A stretch of 64,000 nucleotides of DNA from Pseudomonas nitroreducens (GTDB taxonomy: Bacteria; Pseudomonadota; Gammaproteobacteria; Pseudomonadales; Pseudomonadaceae). How positions within the stretch are numbered: the first letter of the stretch is position 1; each line of letters opens with the position of its first letter. The notes under the pieces were generated by a model. It saw only the letters and a list, made by a program, of their open reading frames with translations, did no database searches and was not told the DNA's origin. The DNA lies in contig NZ_JACHLI010000002.1 of NCBI RefSeq assembly GCF_014204515.1, positions 1 through 64,000 of the forward strand, read 5' to 3'. Below are positions 18,685-27,077 of the stretch, one piece after another. A program made the position numbers and the translations under genes.

Positions 18685-19791
18685 ATGAATTCGTTCAACA
18701 ACGGAGCTGCGCCGCAGAACCGGGCTCCGCAGTCCATCGGCTTCCTGCTGCTGGACAACTTCACCCTGATCTCCCTGGCCTCGGCGGTGGAACCGCTGCG
18801 CATGGCCAACCAGCTGTCCGGCCGCGAACTCTACCGCTGGCACACCCTGAGCCTGGACGGCCGCCAGGTCTGGGCCAGCGACGGCCTGCAGATCACCCCG
18901 GACGCGGCCTGCGACAGCGCCCCGCAGATGGACACGCTGATCGTGGTCGGCGGCGTCGGCATCCAGCGCAGCGTCACCCGCGAGCACACCACCTTCCTCC
19001 AGGCCCAGGCACGCCTGGGCCGCAAGCTCGGCGCCGTGTGCACCGGCAGCTGGGCCCTGGCCCGCGCCGGCCTGCTCGACGGCTACGACTGCTCGGTGCA
19101 CTGGGAATGCCTGGCCGCCATGCAGGAAGCCTTCCCCCGCGTGGCCATGAGCACCCGCCTGTTCTCCATCGACCGCAACCGCTTCACCTCCTCCGGCGGC
19201 ACCGCGCCGATGGACATGATGCTGCACCTGATCGGCCGCGAGCACGGCCGCGAGCTGTCGGCAGCGATCTCCGAGATGTTCATCTACGAGCGCATCCGCA
19301 ACGAACAGGACCACCAGCGCGTGCCGCTCAAGCACATGCTCGGCACCAACCAGCCCAAGCTGCAGGAAATCGTCGCACTGATGGAAGCCAACCTCGAGGA
19401 GCCCATCGACCTCGATGAACTGGCGGTCTACGTCAACGTCTCGCGCCGCCAGCTCGAACGCCTGTTCCAGAAGTACCTGCACTGCTCGCCGTCGCGCTAC
19501 TACCTGAAGCTGCGCCTGATCCGCGCGCGCCAGCTGCTCAAGCAGACCTCCATGTCGATCATCGAAGTGGCCTCGGTCTGCGGCTTCGTCTCCACCCCGC
19601 ACTTCTCCAAGTGCTACCGCGAGTACTTCGGCATCCCGCCGCGCGACGAGCGCCAGGGCCAGCCCATCGGCCAGCCGGTGATGGTCATGCCGATCCCGCA
19701 GGACCTCGCCCTCATGCCCAACTCCTCGGCCATCTCGGCCCTCAGCCAGGCCCAGGGCGAATCCACCTTCGCCAGTGTGCGGGTGCTCTGA
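18685..19791 (+). CDS. gbdR: GbdR, AraC-family activator of choline/betaine/carnitine catabolism
   Basis: 368 residues. An N-terminal DJ-1/PfpI (GATase1-like) ligand domain begins QSIGFLLLDNFTLISLASAV and holds the nucleophile-elbow-like VCTGSWALARAGLL. The C-terminal AraC double helix-turn-helix covers about 236-325 (VSRRQLERLFQKYL, IIEVASVCGFVSTPHFSKCY). In P. aeruginosa GbdR responds to betaine/dimethylglycine and activates cbcXWV, gbcAB, dgcAB, caiX and others. ATG at 18685 with GAGGAG upstream. A sigma-54 promoter precedes it and a strong terminator follows. The paralogue CdhR lies at 27078. Confidence 0.93.
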   Translation: MNSFNNGAAPQNRAPQSIGFLLLDNFTLISLASAVEPLRMANQLSGRELYRWHTLSLDGRQVWASDGLQITPDAACDSAPQMDTLIVVGGVGIQRSVTREHTTFLQAQARLGRKLGAVCTGSWALARAGLLDGYDCSVHWECLAAMQEAFPRVAMSTRLFSIDRNRFTSSGGTAPMDMMLHLIGREHGRELSAAISEMFIYERIRNEQDHQRVPLKHMLGTNQPKLQEIVALMEANLEEPIDLDELAVYVNVSRRQLERLFQKYLHCSPSRYYLKLRLIRARQLLKQTSMSIIEVASVCGFVSTPHFSKCYREYFGIPPRDERQGQPIGQPVMVMPIPQDLALMPNSSAISALSQAQGESTFASVRVL

Positions 19792-19810
19792 GCACGGCGC
19801 GCCGGTAACG

Positions 19811-19843
19811 AAAAGGGAGGCCGCCGGGCCTCCCTTTTTCGTT
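19811..19843 (+). terminator. Rho-independent terminator of gbdR
   Basis: AAAGGGAGGCC-GCC-GGGCCTCCCTTTTT hairpin with a T tract, 20 bases downstream of the gbdR stop. Confidence 0.88.
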
Positions 19844-19955
19844 TCTGTGACGCATTGCATCCCCTCATTCAGATACGTCTGAATCGCAAACCCGCATCAA
19901 TCCCGCAGGCTCGCAGGCGTTCCCCGTTTCATAGCGCCCTGGAGCCTCGGGATAG

Positions 19956-21413
19956 ATGGACACCGCCCTGGAATACCTGGCCCAGCGAACGCGGGATCTC
20001 TACCGCACGGCCATCGACCTGCAACACCTCAAGCTCAGCGGCCTGCAGCAGCTGCGCCAGCTCGAGCGCCTGCGCCCGGAAATATTCGACGTCAGCCGCC
20101 ACCTCACCGACCTCTTCGGCGAGCACGCCAGCGCTCTCGGACAGGCACGTGCGGACAAGGCGGAAAAGCTCATCCTGGCCCTGCACCGCCGGCTGATCCT
20201 CGGATACTCGCGCCTGCTGCGCACGCGGCGCTGCGAAGGCAAGACCGCGGCCCTGCTGATGCAGCGCGTGGCCCGCAGTGCCCAGGAAATCTACTTCAGT
20301 TGCCTGCTCAACCGCCACGATGCCCCACCGGGTCTATGGAGCCTGCTGCACCGCGTCCACCGCCATGCCTGCCGCCTGCAGGTGCAACATCTTGCGGTCG
20401 ACGACGGCGAGGCCTTCGACACGCACAACCAGAGTGTCGCCGACGCCTATCTGCATGCACTGCTGGTGGCCGGCTCACAACCGCTGGACGTACCACCGGA
20501 CAGCCTGCCAGCACTGATTGAATCGACCCGCATACTCACCTCCGTGGCGCGCGTTCATCAGGCACAGAACGCAAGCCGCTGGTTGCTGGCCCTGGCGCAG
20601 GACCAGCCGTTCCGCGATACAGCTTCAGCTCCAGCCGATGGCTACGCCCTGGAGCTGGTTGAATTCCCTGGCCTGCTCAACCGCTTAAACCAGGCCAACG
20701 GCGACACCCCCGGCTTCGATCTGAATGCCCACCTGCTGGCCTGCTGGAACCCCGCCGAGGAGCAAACCTGGCAGGTGTGCTGCGGCCTCCAGGCATTGTT
20801 GGCCCAGCTCGGCGCACGGGAAGAACCGGGCCTCGATGCCGGACACTTCCAGCGCCAATCGCAGCAGGACATCTGGTCGCAACACGACAGCGGGCGCGGC
20901 GGGCTGGACGAACAGGTGCCACACCACAGCGCCATCGAATTCGCCCCCGCCGCTGCCATCGTCGCCGCGTCGACAGTCCACCGGCTGACGCAAGTTCTGC
21001 CGGGTATTCGGCACTTCAGCGGCGTCTGGGGAAACGGCTTACCCCCATCCAACGGCGACTGGCTCGGCGTGCGCACGGCAAGCGATATGCCCTGGGGCCT
21101 GGCCCGCGCCGTCAGCGTCGAAACCATGGCCAGCGGCGCCCTCCGCCTGCACGGCACCTGGCTGGCGAGCCAGCCGCAGCTGTGCCGAATCACCCTGCGC
21201 GGGAAGACCCGGGAAAGCGCCGCCCATCACGCGCTTCTCTTCGACGATGCCAGCGGCCAACGCGTGCTCTGCCCCTCGCTGCCCCTGGAACCCGGGCGCA
21301 AGGTCGCCGTTGAGCACCCCTCCGGGCGCTTCCTTGCACTGCTCGGTGCAGCCGAAGCAGACGTCTTCGCGCTCACCCCGCTGGTGATGGAACCTGATCT
21401 ATCGCCTTTGTAG
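19956..21413 (+). CDS. Conserved-looking protein of unknown function, 485 residues
   Basis: A cytoplasmic-looking protein with no signal peptide or membrane helix. The N-terminal ~240 residues are helical and rich in Leu, Gln and Arg (LQHLKLSGLQQLRQLERLRP, LHRRLILGYSRLLR). After a linker, the C-terminal ~110 residues look beta-rich (NGDWLGVRT, GALRLHGTWL, VAVEHPSGRFLALLG). I do not recognise the family. The arrangement is reminiscent of proteins with a helical front half and a degenerate PilZ-like barrel, but no RxxxR motif is seen, so this is only a thought. ATG at 19956 with GGGA just upstream. It stands alone after the gbdR terminator. Confidence 0.7.
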   Translation: MDTALEYLAQRTRDLYRTAIDLQHLKLSGLQQLRQLERLRPEIFDVSRHLTDLFGEHASALGQARADKAEKLILALHRRLILGYSRLLRTRRCEGKTAALLMQRVARSAQEIYFSCLLNRHDAPPGLWSLLHRVHRHACRLQVQHLAVDDGEAFDTHNQSVADAYLHALLVAGSQPLDVPPDSLPALIESTRILTSVARVHQAQNASRWLLALAQDQPFRDTASAPADGYALELVEFPGLLNRLNQANGDTPGFDLNAHLLACWNPAEEQTWQVCCGLQALLAQLGAREEPGLDAGHFQRQSQQDIWSQHDSGRGGLDEQVPHHSAIEFAPAAAIVAASTVHRLTQVLPGIRHFSGVWGNGLPPSNGDWLGVRTASDMPWGLARAVSVETMASGALRLHGTWLASQPQLCRITLRGKTRESAAHHALLFDDASGQRVLCPSLPLEPGRKVAVEHPSGRFLALLGAAEADVFALTPLVMEPDLSPL

Positions 21414-21460
21414 GCGCCGGCCATGCCTACCAGTATCCAGGCGAGTTCAACGCCATGCCG

Positions 21461-21525
21461 GTTCGCGAGCAAGCTCGCTCCTACAGTCTGGGATCACCGA
21501 CGGAGTAGCGAATTTGCTCGCGAAC
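21461..21525. repeat. REP copy and degenerate inverted REP
   Basis: CGCGAGCAAGCTCGCTCCTA (about 21464-21483) followed by a diverged partner, GAATTTGCTCGCGAAC (about 21509-21524), in the gap between two convergent genes. Confidence 0.65.
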
Positions 21526-21606
21526 AGCCTGCTCTTCACGCAACTACGCCTGCGGCGCCAGGCTCGACTGGCACGAAGGCCGACTGCCCTTGATCTGATC
21601 GGGCAG

Positions 21607-21631
21607 AAAAAAGGGCCGCATCGCGGCCCTT
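21607..21631 (-). terminator. Terminator of the 82-residue gene
   Basis: On the minus strand AAGGGCCGC-GAT-GCGGCCCTT runs into TTTTTCTG, 21 bases past the stop. Confidence 0.8.
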
Positions 21632-21651
21632 GGGGGAGATGTTCGGCTTCT

Positions 21652-21900
21652 TCAGGCCTTGGGCACCAGCGCCGGCAGCAACTGCCGCGAGATCGCCTCG
21701 CGCACGGCGGGCAGCAGGGTGGCATTGCCGGCGAGCATTTCCTCTACCAGACGACGCAAAGCCAGCGAGCGCTCCGGGGTCAGGCCGCGCACGGCGTATT
21801 CGCAGGCCTGTTCGGCGGTGACGTCCGGCGGCACGGCGAAGCCCAGCGCCTGCAGGCGTTCGCGGAAATCGTCCTGGTCGATCAGGTCGGCGTGCATCAT
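21652..21900 (-). CDS. Small acidic helical protein of unknown function
   Basis: 82 residues, soluble, predicted helical and acidic (MMHADLIDQDDFRERLQALG, then TAEQACEYAVRGLTPERS). The start is the first of two tandem ATGs at 21900, with AAGGAG 7 bases upstream. A longer in-frame extension has no ribosome-binding site and crosses low-quality coding sequence. It has its own terminator. Its place between gbdR and hocS corresponds to the hypothetical genes found there in P. aeruginosa. No family is recognised. Confidence 0.7.
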   Translation of the reverse strand: MMHADLIDQDDFRERLQALGFAVPPDVTAEQACEYAVRGLTPERSLALRRLVEEMLAGNATLLPAVREAISRQLLPALVPKA

Positions 21901-21984
21901 CGCGGTTCTCCTTGGGAGCGGCTGGTGGCTGCATCGATTCTGGTAAGCCTGGAGGGGCGCGGCAAGCACCCAGCCGACGGAATG

Positions 21985-22160
21985 TCCGCGGCGGGCAAGC
22001 GCAGGTCGTTTTCGGCTAACCGAAGCGGCGACGCGACGCGCAGACTGGCTCCATACCCCACGAGCGGCACCGGCGCCGCTTGTGGGGCCTCGCACACTGA
22101 GAGCCCGAATCGGCTCGATTTGTCCCCTGCCGCGCGTCGGGCGCCGCAGGGGATTTTTTT
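21985..22160 (+). ncRNA. Candidate small RNA ending at an orphan terminator
   Basis: A strong intrinsic terminator (stem TCCCCTGC 22123-22130 / GCAGGGGA 22146-22153, then seven T) reads on the plus strand, but no plus-strand gene lies upstream after 21413. Preceding it are three compact hairpins: TTCGG-CTAA-CCGAA (22011-22024), CCCCACGAGCGGC...GCCGCTTGTGGGG (22056-22087) and GAGCC...GGCTC (22101-22116). The 5' end is a guess and no promoter consensus was recognised. It matches no RNA family that I know. Confidence 0.45.
22123..22160 (+). terminator. Orphan plus-strand Rho-independent terminator
   Basis: An 8-bp outer stem TCCCCTGC/GCAGGGGA with an inner GCGC/GCGC pairing is followed by TTTTTTT. 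Both flanking genes are on the minus strand, so it must end some other transcript. Confidence 0.8.
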
Positions 22161-22167
22161 GCGTTGC

Positions 22168-22246
22168 TGAAGGAGCGAGCCTGCTCACCAACCATCCACC
22201 TTCAGCACTGCGGTCAAAGCCGTTCGCGAGCAAGCTCGCTCCTACA
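22168..22246. repeat. REP pair beyond the hocS stop
   Basis: A diverged copy (GGAGCGAGCCTGCTC, about 22171-22185) and a good inverted copy CGCGAGCAAGCTCGCTCCTA (about 22225-22244) lie just downstream of hocS. Confidence 0.7.
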
Positions 22247-22255
22247 ATTGGGCGA

Positions 22256-23188
22256 TCAGCGGCTCAGGCTGCGGCGCAATGCGGCGATCAGCGCGCCGCG
22301 CAGCGCGTCGACTTCCGCCACGCGACGGGCGCGCAGGCAGCCGTGGACCAACCCGGCACCGGGGAAATAATCCACCGCCACGCCGGCCTCGCGCAGGCGG
22401 TCGCGGTACAGCGCGCCATCGTCACGCAAGGGGTCGAACTGGGCCACGGCAATGAACGCCGGCGGCAGGCCGCTCAGGTCTTCGGCGAGCAGCGGCAGCG
22501 CCAGCGGGTCGCGCCAGTCGGCCGGGCGCGAGAGGTAGGCGGCGAGGTAGTCGTCGACGGCAGCACTGGTCATCAGTGGCGCGTCCGAACAGGTGGTCCG
22601 CGAGGGTGTGTCGAGGTTTCCCAGCGCCGGGTAGACCAGCGCCTGGGTCAACGGTAGGTTCTCGCCGCTGTCGCGCAGGGCCAGGCACAACGCGGCAGCG
22701 AGGTTGCCACCGCCGCTGTCGCCAGCCACCGCGATGCGCGCTTTATCCACAGGCTCGCCGAGGCCGTCCTGGTAAATCCGGCGCCAGGCATCGAGGCAGT
22801 CATTCAGTGCAGCGGGATAGGGATGTTCGGGCGCTAGTCGATAGCTGATGGCAACCACCAGCGCACCGAGTTCGGCGGCCAGGGGAATGCAGATCATGTC
22901 GTGGCTGCGGGCGCTGCCCAGCACCCAGCCGCCGCCGTGGATGTAGAACACCACGGGCCAGCCGTTCGCCGGTGGCGCACCGTCTGGACGGTAGAGGCGC
23001 AACGGGACCAGGCCGTCTGGCTGCACATCGCGCACCAGCAGGCCCGCAGGTACCGGCGGGGCGAAGGCGGCGGCCATGCGTTCGTAGTTTTCCCGCTGGG
23101 CGTCCACCGTCGGGCCTTCCAGCGGGTGGGCCTCGGTCTCGGCGACGAAGGCCTGCATGGCATCGGACAGCGGATAGCGCCGCGTCAT
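22256..23188 (-). CDS. hocS: Short-chain acylcarnitine hydrolase (HSL-type alpha/beta hydrolase)
   Basis: 310 residues, cytoplasmic. Hormone-sensitive-lipase signatures: oxyanion HGGGW (FYIHGGGWVLG) and nucleophile elbow GDSGGG with Ser158, plus Asp in VAQFDPLRDD and His in GLVHG. In P. aeruginosa the last gene of caiX-cdhCAB-hocS releases carnitine from short acylcarnitines. Here it likewise follows cdhB with 7 bases between stop and ATG (23188), so translation is probably coupled; an upstream extension of the frame into cdhB is unlikely. A REP pair follows the stop. Confidence 0.85.
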   Translation of the reverse strand: MTRRYPLSDAMQAFVAETEAHPLEGPTVDAQRENYERMAAAFAPPVPAGLLVRDVQPDGLVPLRLYRPDGAPPANGWPVVFYIHGGGWVLGSARSHDMICIPLAAELGALVVAISYRLAPEHPYPAALNDCLDAWRRIYQDGLGEPVDKARIAVAGDSGGGNLAAALCLALRDSGENLPLTQALVYPALGNLDTPSRTTCSDAPLMTSAAVDDYLAAYLSRPADWRDPLALPLLAEDLSGLPPAFIAVAQFDPLRDDGALYRDRLREAGVAVDYFPGAGLVHGCLRARRVAEVDALRGALIAALRRSLSR

Positions 23189-23195
23189 GCAGCGA

Positions 23196-23669
23196 TCAAC
23201 CCGGCAGGCCAATGACGCGGCCGACGTAGTCCGGGCGCGGCAGCGGGCGATGGGCTTCGGCCAGCGTCAGCACGCGCTCCAGCACCACGCCTTCGAAGGG
23301 CGCCGAACGCGCGCCACCCTCGAGGTTCACGTGCAGCAGCATCTGTTCGCTGGCAGCCAGGGCGAGGTCTTCGCCGGCACGGTGCAGGCTGTGGAAAACG
23401 TGCAGACGCTTGCGGTCGTGGGCGATCAGCTGGGTGCGCACTTCGACCTTCTCGCCCTGCTTCACCTCGTGCAAATAGTTGAGGTGCACTTCGAGGGTGA
23501 ACAGCGAATCTTGGGTGGCGGCGCGGTGGTCGGCATCCAGCCCCAGGTGGTCCATCAGGGCGTCTGTGGCGTAGCTGAACAGCAGCAGGTAGAAGGCGTC
23601 GCGCAGGTGGCCGTTGTAGTCGGTCCACTCGGCGAGGATGGGGGTTTCGTAGGTTTTCAGGGCGTGCAT
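23196..23669 (-). CDS. cdhB: Betainyl-CoA thioesterase CdhB
   Basis: 157-residue hot-dog-fold thioesterase (4HBT type): TDYNGHLRDAFYLLLFSYATD near the N-terminus contains the conserved Asp of the 4HBT family (WTDYNGHLRD). It hydrolyses betainyl-CoA, made by CdhC, to glycine betaine and CoA. ATG at 23669; hocS follows almost immediately. A single CT-rich palindrome separates it from cdhA (82-bp gap), so the three genes are probably one message. Confidence 0.88.
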   Translation of the reverse strand: MHALKTYETPILAEWTDYNGHLRDAFYLLLFSYATDALMDHLGLDADHRAATQDSLFTLEVHLNYLHEVKQGEKVEVRTQLIAHDRKRLHVFHSLHRAGEDLALAASEQMLLHVNLEGGARSAPFEGVVLERVLTLAEAHRPLPRPDYVGRVIGLPG

Positions 23670-23687
23670 GGCGTTGCGTCCGTGAGG

Positions 23688-23722
23688 CCCTCACCCCGAC
23701 CCTCTCCCAGAGGGAGAGGGGG
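23688..23722. repeat. CT-rich palindrome between cdhA and cdhB
   Basis: CCCTCACCCCGACCCTCTCC followed by CAGAGGGAGAGGGGG: one copy of the family inside the carnitine operon. Confidence 0.8.
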
Positions 23723-23751
23723 CGGTTCGGAGCGAGTGATGAACCGTGAGG

Positions 23752-24717
23752 TTAGTCGGCGAAGGCGAAGCCGTGTTTCGATTTGGTGTCCTTGATGGCG
23801 CCGAGCACGGCCAGCAGGCAGTCGTCGCGGTAGCGTTCCAGCTCGGCAATGCTGCGCGAGCCCTGCTGCTCGCTGGTGCCTTCCACCACGCGGTCGATCA
23901 GGGTGTCGGTCAGCTCCGGAGCCGGCAGGTAGGTCCAGGGCAGTTGCAGCGCCGGGCCGAACTGGGCCATGAAGTGGCGCATCCCGGCGTTGCCGCCGGC
24001 CAGGGTGTAGGTCAGGAAGGTGCCCATGAAGGACCAGCGCAGGCCGGCGCCGAAGCGGATCGCGTCGTCGATCTCGCCGGTGCTGGCGACACCGTCGTTG
24101 ACCAGGTGCAGGGCCTCGCGCCAGAGCGCTTCGAGCAGGCGGTCGGCGATGAAGCCGGGGACTTCCTTGCGCACGTGCAGCGGGCGCATGCCGAGGGATT
24201 CGTAGACCTTGATCGCCGCCTGCACGGCTTCCGGCGCGGTCTTCGCGCCGCCCACCACTTCCACCAGCGGCAGCAGGTAGACCGGGTTGAACGGGTGGCC
24301 GACCACGCAGCGTTCGGGGTGCGTGGCGTCGGCGTAGAACTCGCTGGGCAGCAGGCCCGAGGTGCTGGAGCCGATCAGGGCGTTGGGCCTGGCGGCGGCG
24401 CTGATCTTGGCATGCAGCTCGCATTTCAGGTCGAGGCGTTCGGGGGCGCTTTCCTGGATGAAATCGGCATCGCGCACGCACTCTTCGATGGTGGCGACGA
24501 AGCGCAGGCGCTCCTGCGAGGCGCCGCGGGCGAGGCCGGCCTTTTCCAGCGCCGGCCAGGCATTGGCGACGCGGGCACGCAGCGCGGCTTCGGCGCCGGG
24601 CGCCGGGTCCCAGGCGACGACGTCGAGGCCGTGGGCCAGGGCACGGGCGACCCAGCCGCTGCCGATGACGCCGCTGCCCAGGGCTGCGAAGGTTTTGATA
24701 TTCGTGATGAAGGACAT
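23752..24717 (-). CDS. cdhA: L-carnitine 3-dehydrogenase CdhA
   Basis: 321 residues, NAD-dependent oxidation of L-carnitine to 3-dehydrocarnitine. N-terminal Rossmann motif GSGVIGSGW (14-22), then the 3-hydroxyacyl-CoA-dehydrogenase-type catalytic segment GHPFNPVYLLPLVEVV and GSSTSGL. Start ATG at 24717; about 20 codons of open frame upstream lack a start signal. Length equals the P. aeruginosa enzyme as I recall it. The upstream gap to cdhC is almost 300 bp and filled with repeats. Confidence 0.92.
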   Translation of the reverse strand: MSFITNIKTFAALGSGVIGSGWVARALAHGLDVVAWDPAPGAEAALRARVANAWPALEKAGLARGASQERLRFVATIEECVRDADFIQESAPERLDLKCELHAKISAAARPNALIGSSTSGLLPSEFYADATHPERCVVGHPFNPVYLLPLVEVVGGAKTAPEAVQAAIKVYESLGMRPLHVRKEVPGFIADRLLEALWREALHLVNDGVASTGEIDDAIRFGAGLRWSFMGTFLTYTLAGGNAGMRHFMAQFGPALQLPWTYLPAPELTDTLIDRVVEGTSEQQGSRSIAELERYRDDCLLAVLGAIKDTKSKHGFAFAD

Positions 24718-24778
24718 GGCGACTCCAGCGAGGTGTGGGGAGGAGTAGTCCGTTGGCGCGGATCGCTCCAGGATCAAG

Positions 24779-25004
24779 AGCCCCTCACCCTAGCCCTCTC
24801 CCGCAAGCGGGAGAGGGAACCGTTCTGTGCAGGCTGAAACCGTGGCATCAACCGGTACGGACAGCTCCCTCTCCCTTGGGAGAGGGTGGGGGTGAGGGGA
24901 AAGCACGTGCACAGGTGTTTCAGTTGTAGGGCGCATAACGCGCAGCGTTATCCGCCGATCAGGTTCGGCGGCGGATAACCCGTTACGGGTTATTCGCTCT
25001 ACGG
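24779..25004. repeat. Three repeats within the cdhC-cdhA gap
   Basis: Two CT-rich palindromes (24779-24817 and 24867-24901, inverted to each other) and one GTAGGGCGCATAACGCG...TTATTCGCTCTACG palindrome (24926-25003). Together they take up most of the 294 bp between cdhC and cdhA, so they may attenuate or process the operon message. No gene is seen. Confidence 0.82.
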
Positions 25005-25011
25005 TTCGGGA

Positions 25012-25896
25012 TCAGCGGGCCTTGAGGTTCATCTTCTTGCGCCCTTCGGCCGGGGTCAGGGCGCGGCCGCCCAGGCGCTCGATGATCTCGATGGCGCGTT
25101 CGACCAGTTGGCCGTTCGTGGCATGCACGCCGCGATCCAGCCAGATGTTGTCTTCCAGGCCGACCCGCACGTTGCCGCCCAGCAGCATGGCCTGGGCAAC
25201 CATGGGCATCTGCGAGCGGCCGATGCCGAAGCCGGCCCAGGTCAGGCCGTCGGGGATGTTGTCGGCCATGGCCTTCATGGTGGTGGTGTCGGCCGGGGCG
25301 CCCCACGGGATGCCGAGGCAGATCTGGATCAGCGGGTCTTCCAGCAGGCCCTCCTTGAGCATCTGCTTGGCGAACCAGAGGTGGCCGGTATCGAAGATTT
25401 CCAGTTCGGCCTTCACCCCCAGCTCGGTGATGCGCTTGGCGCCGGCGCGCAGCTGGGCCGGGGTGGAGACGTAGATGAAGTCGCCGTCGCCGAAGTTCAG
25501 GGTGCCGCAGTCCAGGGTGCAGATTTCCGGCAGCAGTTCCTCGACGTGCTTGAGGCGTTCCAGCGGGCCGACCAGGTCGGTGCCAGAGCCGAACTCCAGC
25601 GGCTGTTCGCCCTGGCCGATCTGCAGGTCGCCGCCCATGCCGGCGGTGAGGTTGATGATGACGTCGGTGTCGCTCTCGCGGATGCGTTCGACCACTTCGC
25701 GGTAGAGGTTCACGTCGCGGCTGGGCTTGCCGGTCTGCGGGTCGCGGACATGGCAGTGGGCGACGGTGGCGCCGGCCTTGGCGGCCTCGATGGCGGCGGC
25801 AGCGATTTCCTTGGGGGTGACGGGAATGGCCGGGTGCTTGCCGACGGTGTCGCCGGCGCCGGTCACCGCGCAGGTGACGATCACTTCGTAGTTCAC
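25012..25896 (-). CDS. cdhC: 3-dehydrocarnitine:acetyl-CoA trimethylamine transferase CdhC
   Basis: 294-residue BKACE (DUF849) protein. It cleaves dehydrocarnitine with acetyl-CoA to give betainyl-CoA and acetoacetate. TIM-barrel start VIVTCAVTGAG, zinc ligands His47 and His49 (VAHCHVRDPQTGKPSRD), and later blocks GSGTDLVGPLERLKHVEE and GFGIGRSQMPM. The start is GTG at 25896, supported by AAGGA 8-9 bases upstream; no ATG is available at the conserved N-terminus. caiX lies 73 bp upstream on the same strand. Confidence 0.92.
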   Translation of the reverse strand: MNYEVIVTCAVTGAGDTVGKHPAIPVTPKEIAAAAIEAAKAGATVAHCHVRDPQTGKPSRDVNLYREVVERIRESDTDVIINLTAGMGGDLQIGQGEQPLEFGSGTDLVGPLERLKHVEELLPEICTLDCGTLNFGDGDFIYVSTPAQLRAGAKRITELGVKAELEIFDTGHLWFAKQMLKEGLLEDPLIQICLGIPWGAPADTTTMKAMADNIPDGLTWAGFGIGRSQMPMVAQAMLLGGNVRVGLEDNIWLDRGVHATNGQLVERAIEIIERLGGRALTPAEGRKKMNLKAR

Positions 25897-25969
25897 GGTG
25901 GCTGTCCTTCTTGAGGTCGAACGAACCCTCTGCGCGCCGGGCGACGCGCAGGGGTCTTCTGGTTGGGAG

Positions 25970-26908
25970 TTACTTGAGCGAGGCCTGGACGGCGGCGAGG
26001 CCGTCCTTGCCATCGAAGGTGGTCACGCCGTCGAGCCAGGCCTTGAGCGGCTCGGGGTTCTGCTTCAGCCAGGCCTTGGCGGCATCCACCGGCTGGCTGC
26101 GGTCGAGGATCGGCACCATCACCTGGCTCACCTGCTGGCTGCTGAACTTGAGGTTGTGCAGCAGCTTGGCGAGGTTGCCGCACTGCGCCTGGTAGCCGCC
26201 GGCGGTCATGATCGAGACGGTGGCGGAGCCCTCGTCGGGGCCGAACACGTCGTCGCTGCCGGTGAGGTATTTCATGTCGATCTGCAGGTTCATCGGGTGC
26301 GGTTTCCAGCCGAAGAACACCACCCACTGCTGGCGCTTGATGGCGCGCTTGACCGCGGTGAGCATGCCGGCCTCGCTGGATTCGACGACCTGGAAGCCCT
26401 TCAGGCCGAACTTGTCGTCAGCGATCATCTTCGCGGTGATGCGGTTGGAGCCGCTGCCCGGCTCGATCAGGTAGATCTTGCCGCCCAGCTTGTCCTTGAA
26501 CTTGGCGATGTCGGCGAAGGTCTTCAGACCGCCGTCGTAGACGTAACTGGGCACCGCGTAAGTCGACTGCGCGTCGGGCAGGGTCGGCGGGGTGATCACG
26601 TCGATCTGCTGCTTGTCCAGGTAGGGCTTGGCCACCGGCTGCATGGTCGGTTGCCAGTAGCCGAGGAAGACGTCGAGCTGCTTGTCGGCCATGCCGGCGA
26701 GGATGATCTGCTGCGAGGCGCTGGTCTGCTTGACCTTGTAGCCCAGGCCGTCGAGGACGGCTTCGGCCACGGCACTGCTGGCCACCACGTCGGTCCAGTT
26801 CACCGTGCCCATGCGCACGTTCTGGCACTGGGCGGGCTCGGCGGCCCAACTGGTGCTGGCGGCGAGCAGGAGCGCGGCACAGCCGAGCGCTTGGATCGAT
26901 AGCTTCAT
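25970..26908 (-). CDS. caiX: Carnitine-binding periplasmic protein CaiX
   Basis: 312 residues, signal peptide to TSWA-AEPAQ (about residue 22). OpuAC fold like CbcX but with changed pocket neighbours: TVNWTD (Trp38), FLGYWQPTM (Trp85) and FFGWKPHPMN, where CbcX has GNWMPSM and GWEPHPMN. The Glu-to-Lys change suits the carboxylate of carnitine (inference). First gene of the carnitine operon, divergent from cdhR. ATG at 26908 with GGGAGAAG upstream. It presumably docks with CbcWV, as in P. aeruginosa. Confidence 0.92.
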   Translation of the reverse strand: MKLSIQALGCAALLLAASTSWAAEPAQCQNVRMGTVNWTDVVASSAVAEAVLDGLGYKVKQTSASQQIILAGMADKQLDVFLGYWQPTMQPVAKPYLDKQQIDVITPPTLPDAQSTYAVPSYVYDGGLKTFADIAKFKDKLGGKIYLIEPGSGSNRITAKMIADDKFGLKGFQVVESSEAGMLTAVKRAIKRQQWVVFFGWKPHPMNLQIDMKYLTGSDDVFGPDEGSATVSIMTAGGYQAQCGNLAKLLHNLKFSSQQVSQVMVPILDRSQPVDAAKAWLKQNPEPLKAWLDGVTTFDGKDGLAAVQASLK

Positions 26909-27077
26909 GACTTCTCCCTCAAGGCCTTTGCGGCGTTGGTTATCGTTGTTGTACGTCATGGCCCTCACGGGGGCTGGCATCCAAGTTACGCAGCGGCGCG
27001 CGGCGTGAATCGCACAGTGGCGACCGGCTCTTGCACAGCAGCGACCTCCCCCATTGCCAGGCAGGAGCAATTGCACT
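26909..27077. promoter_or_regulatory. caiX-cdhR divergent control region
   Basis: 169 bp separate the divergent carnitine operon and cdhR. Both GbdR and CdhR act on the caiX promoter in P. aeruginosa. The sequence contains GGCATCCAAG (about 26973-26982), which is similar to the repeated GTCGCATCCAG of the cbcX region, but no repeat at a regular pitch was seen. Confidence 0.5.
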
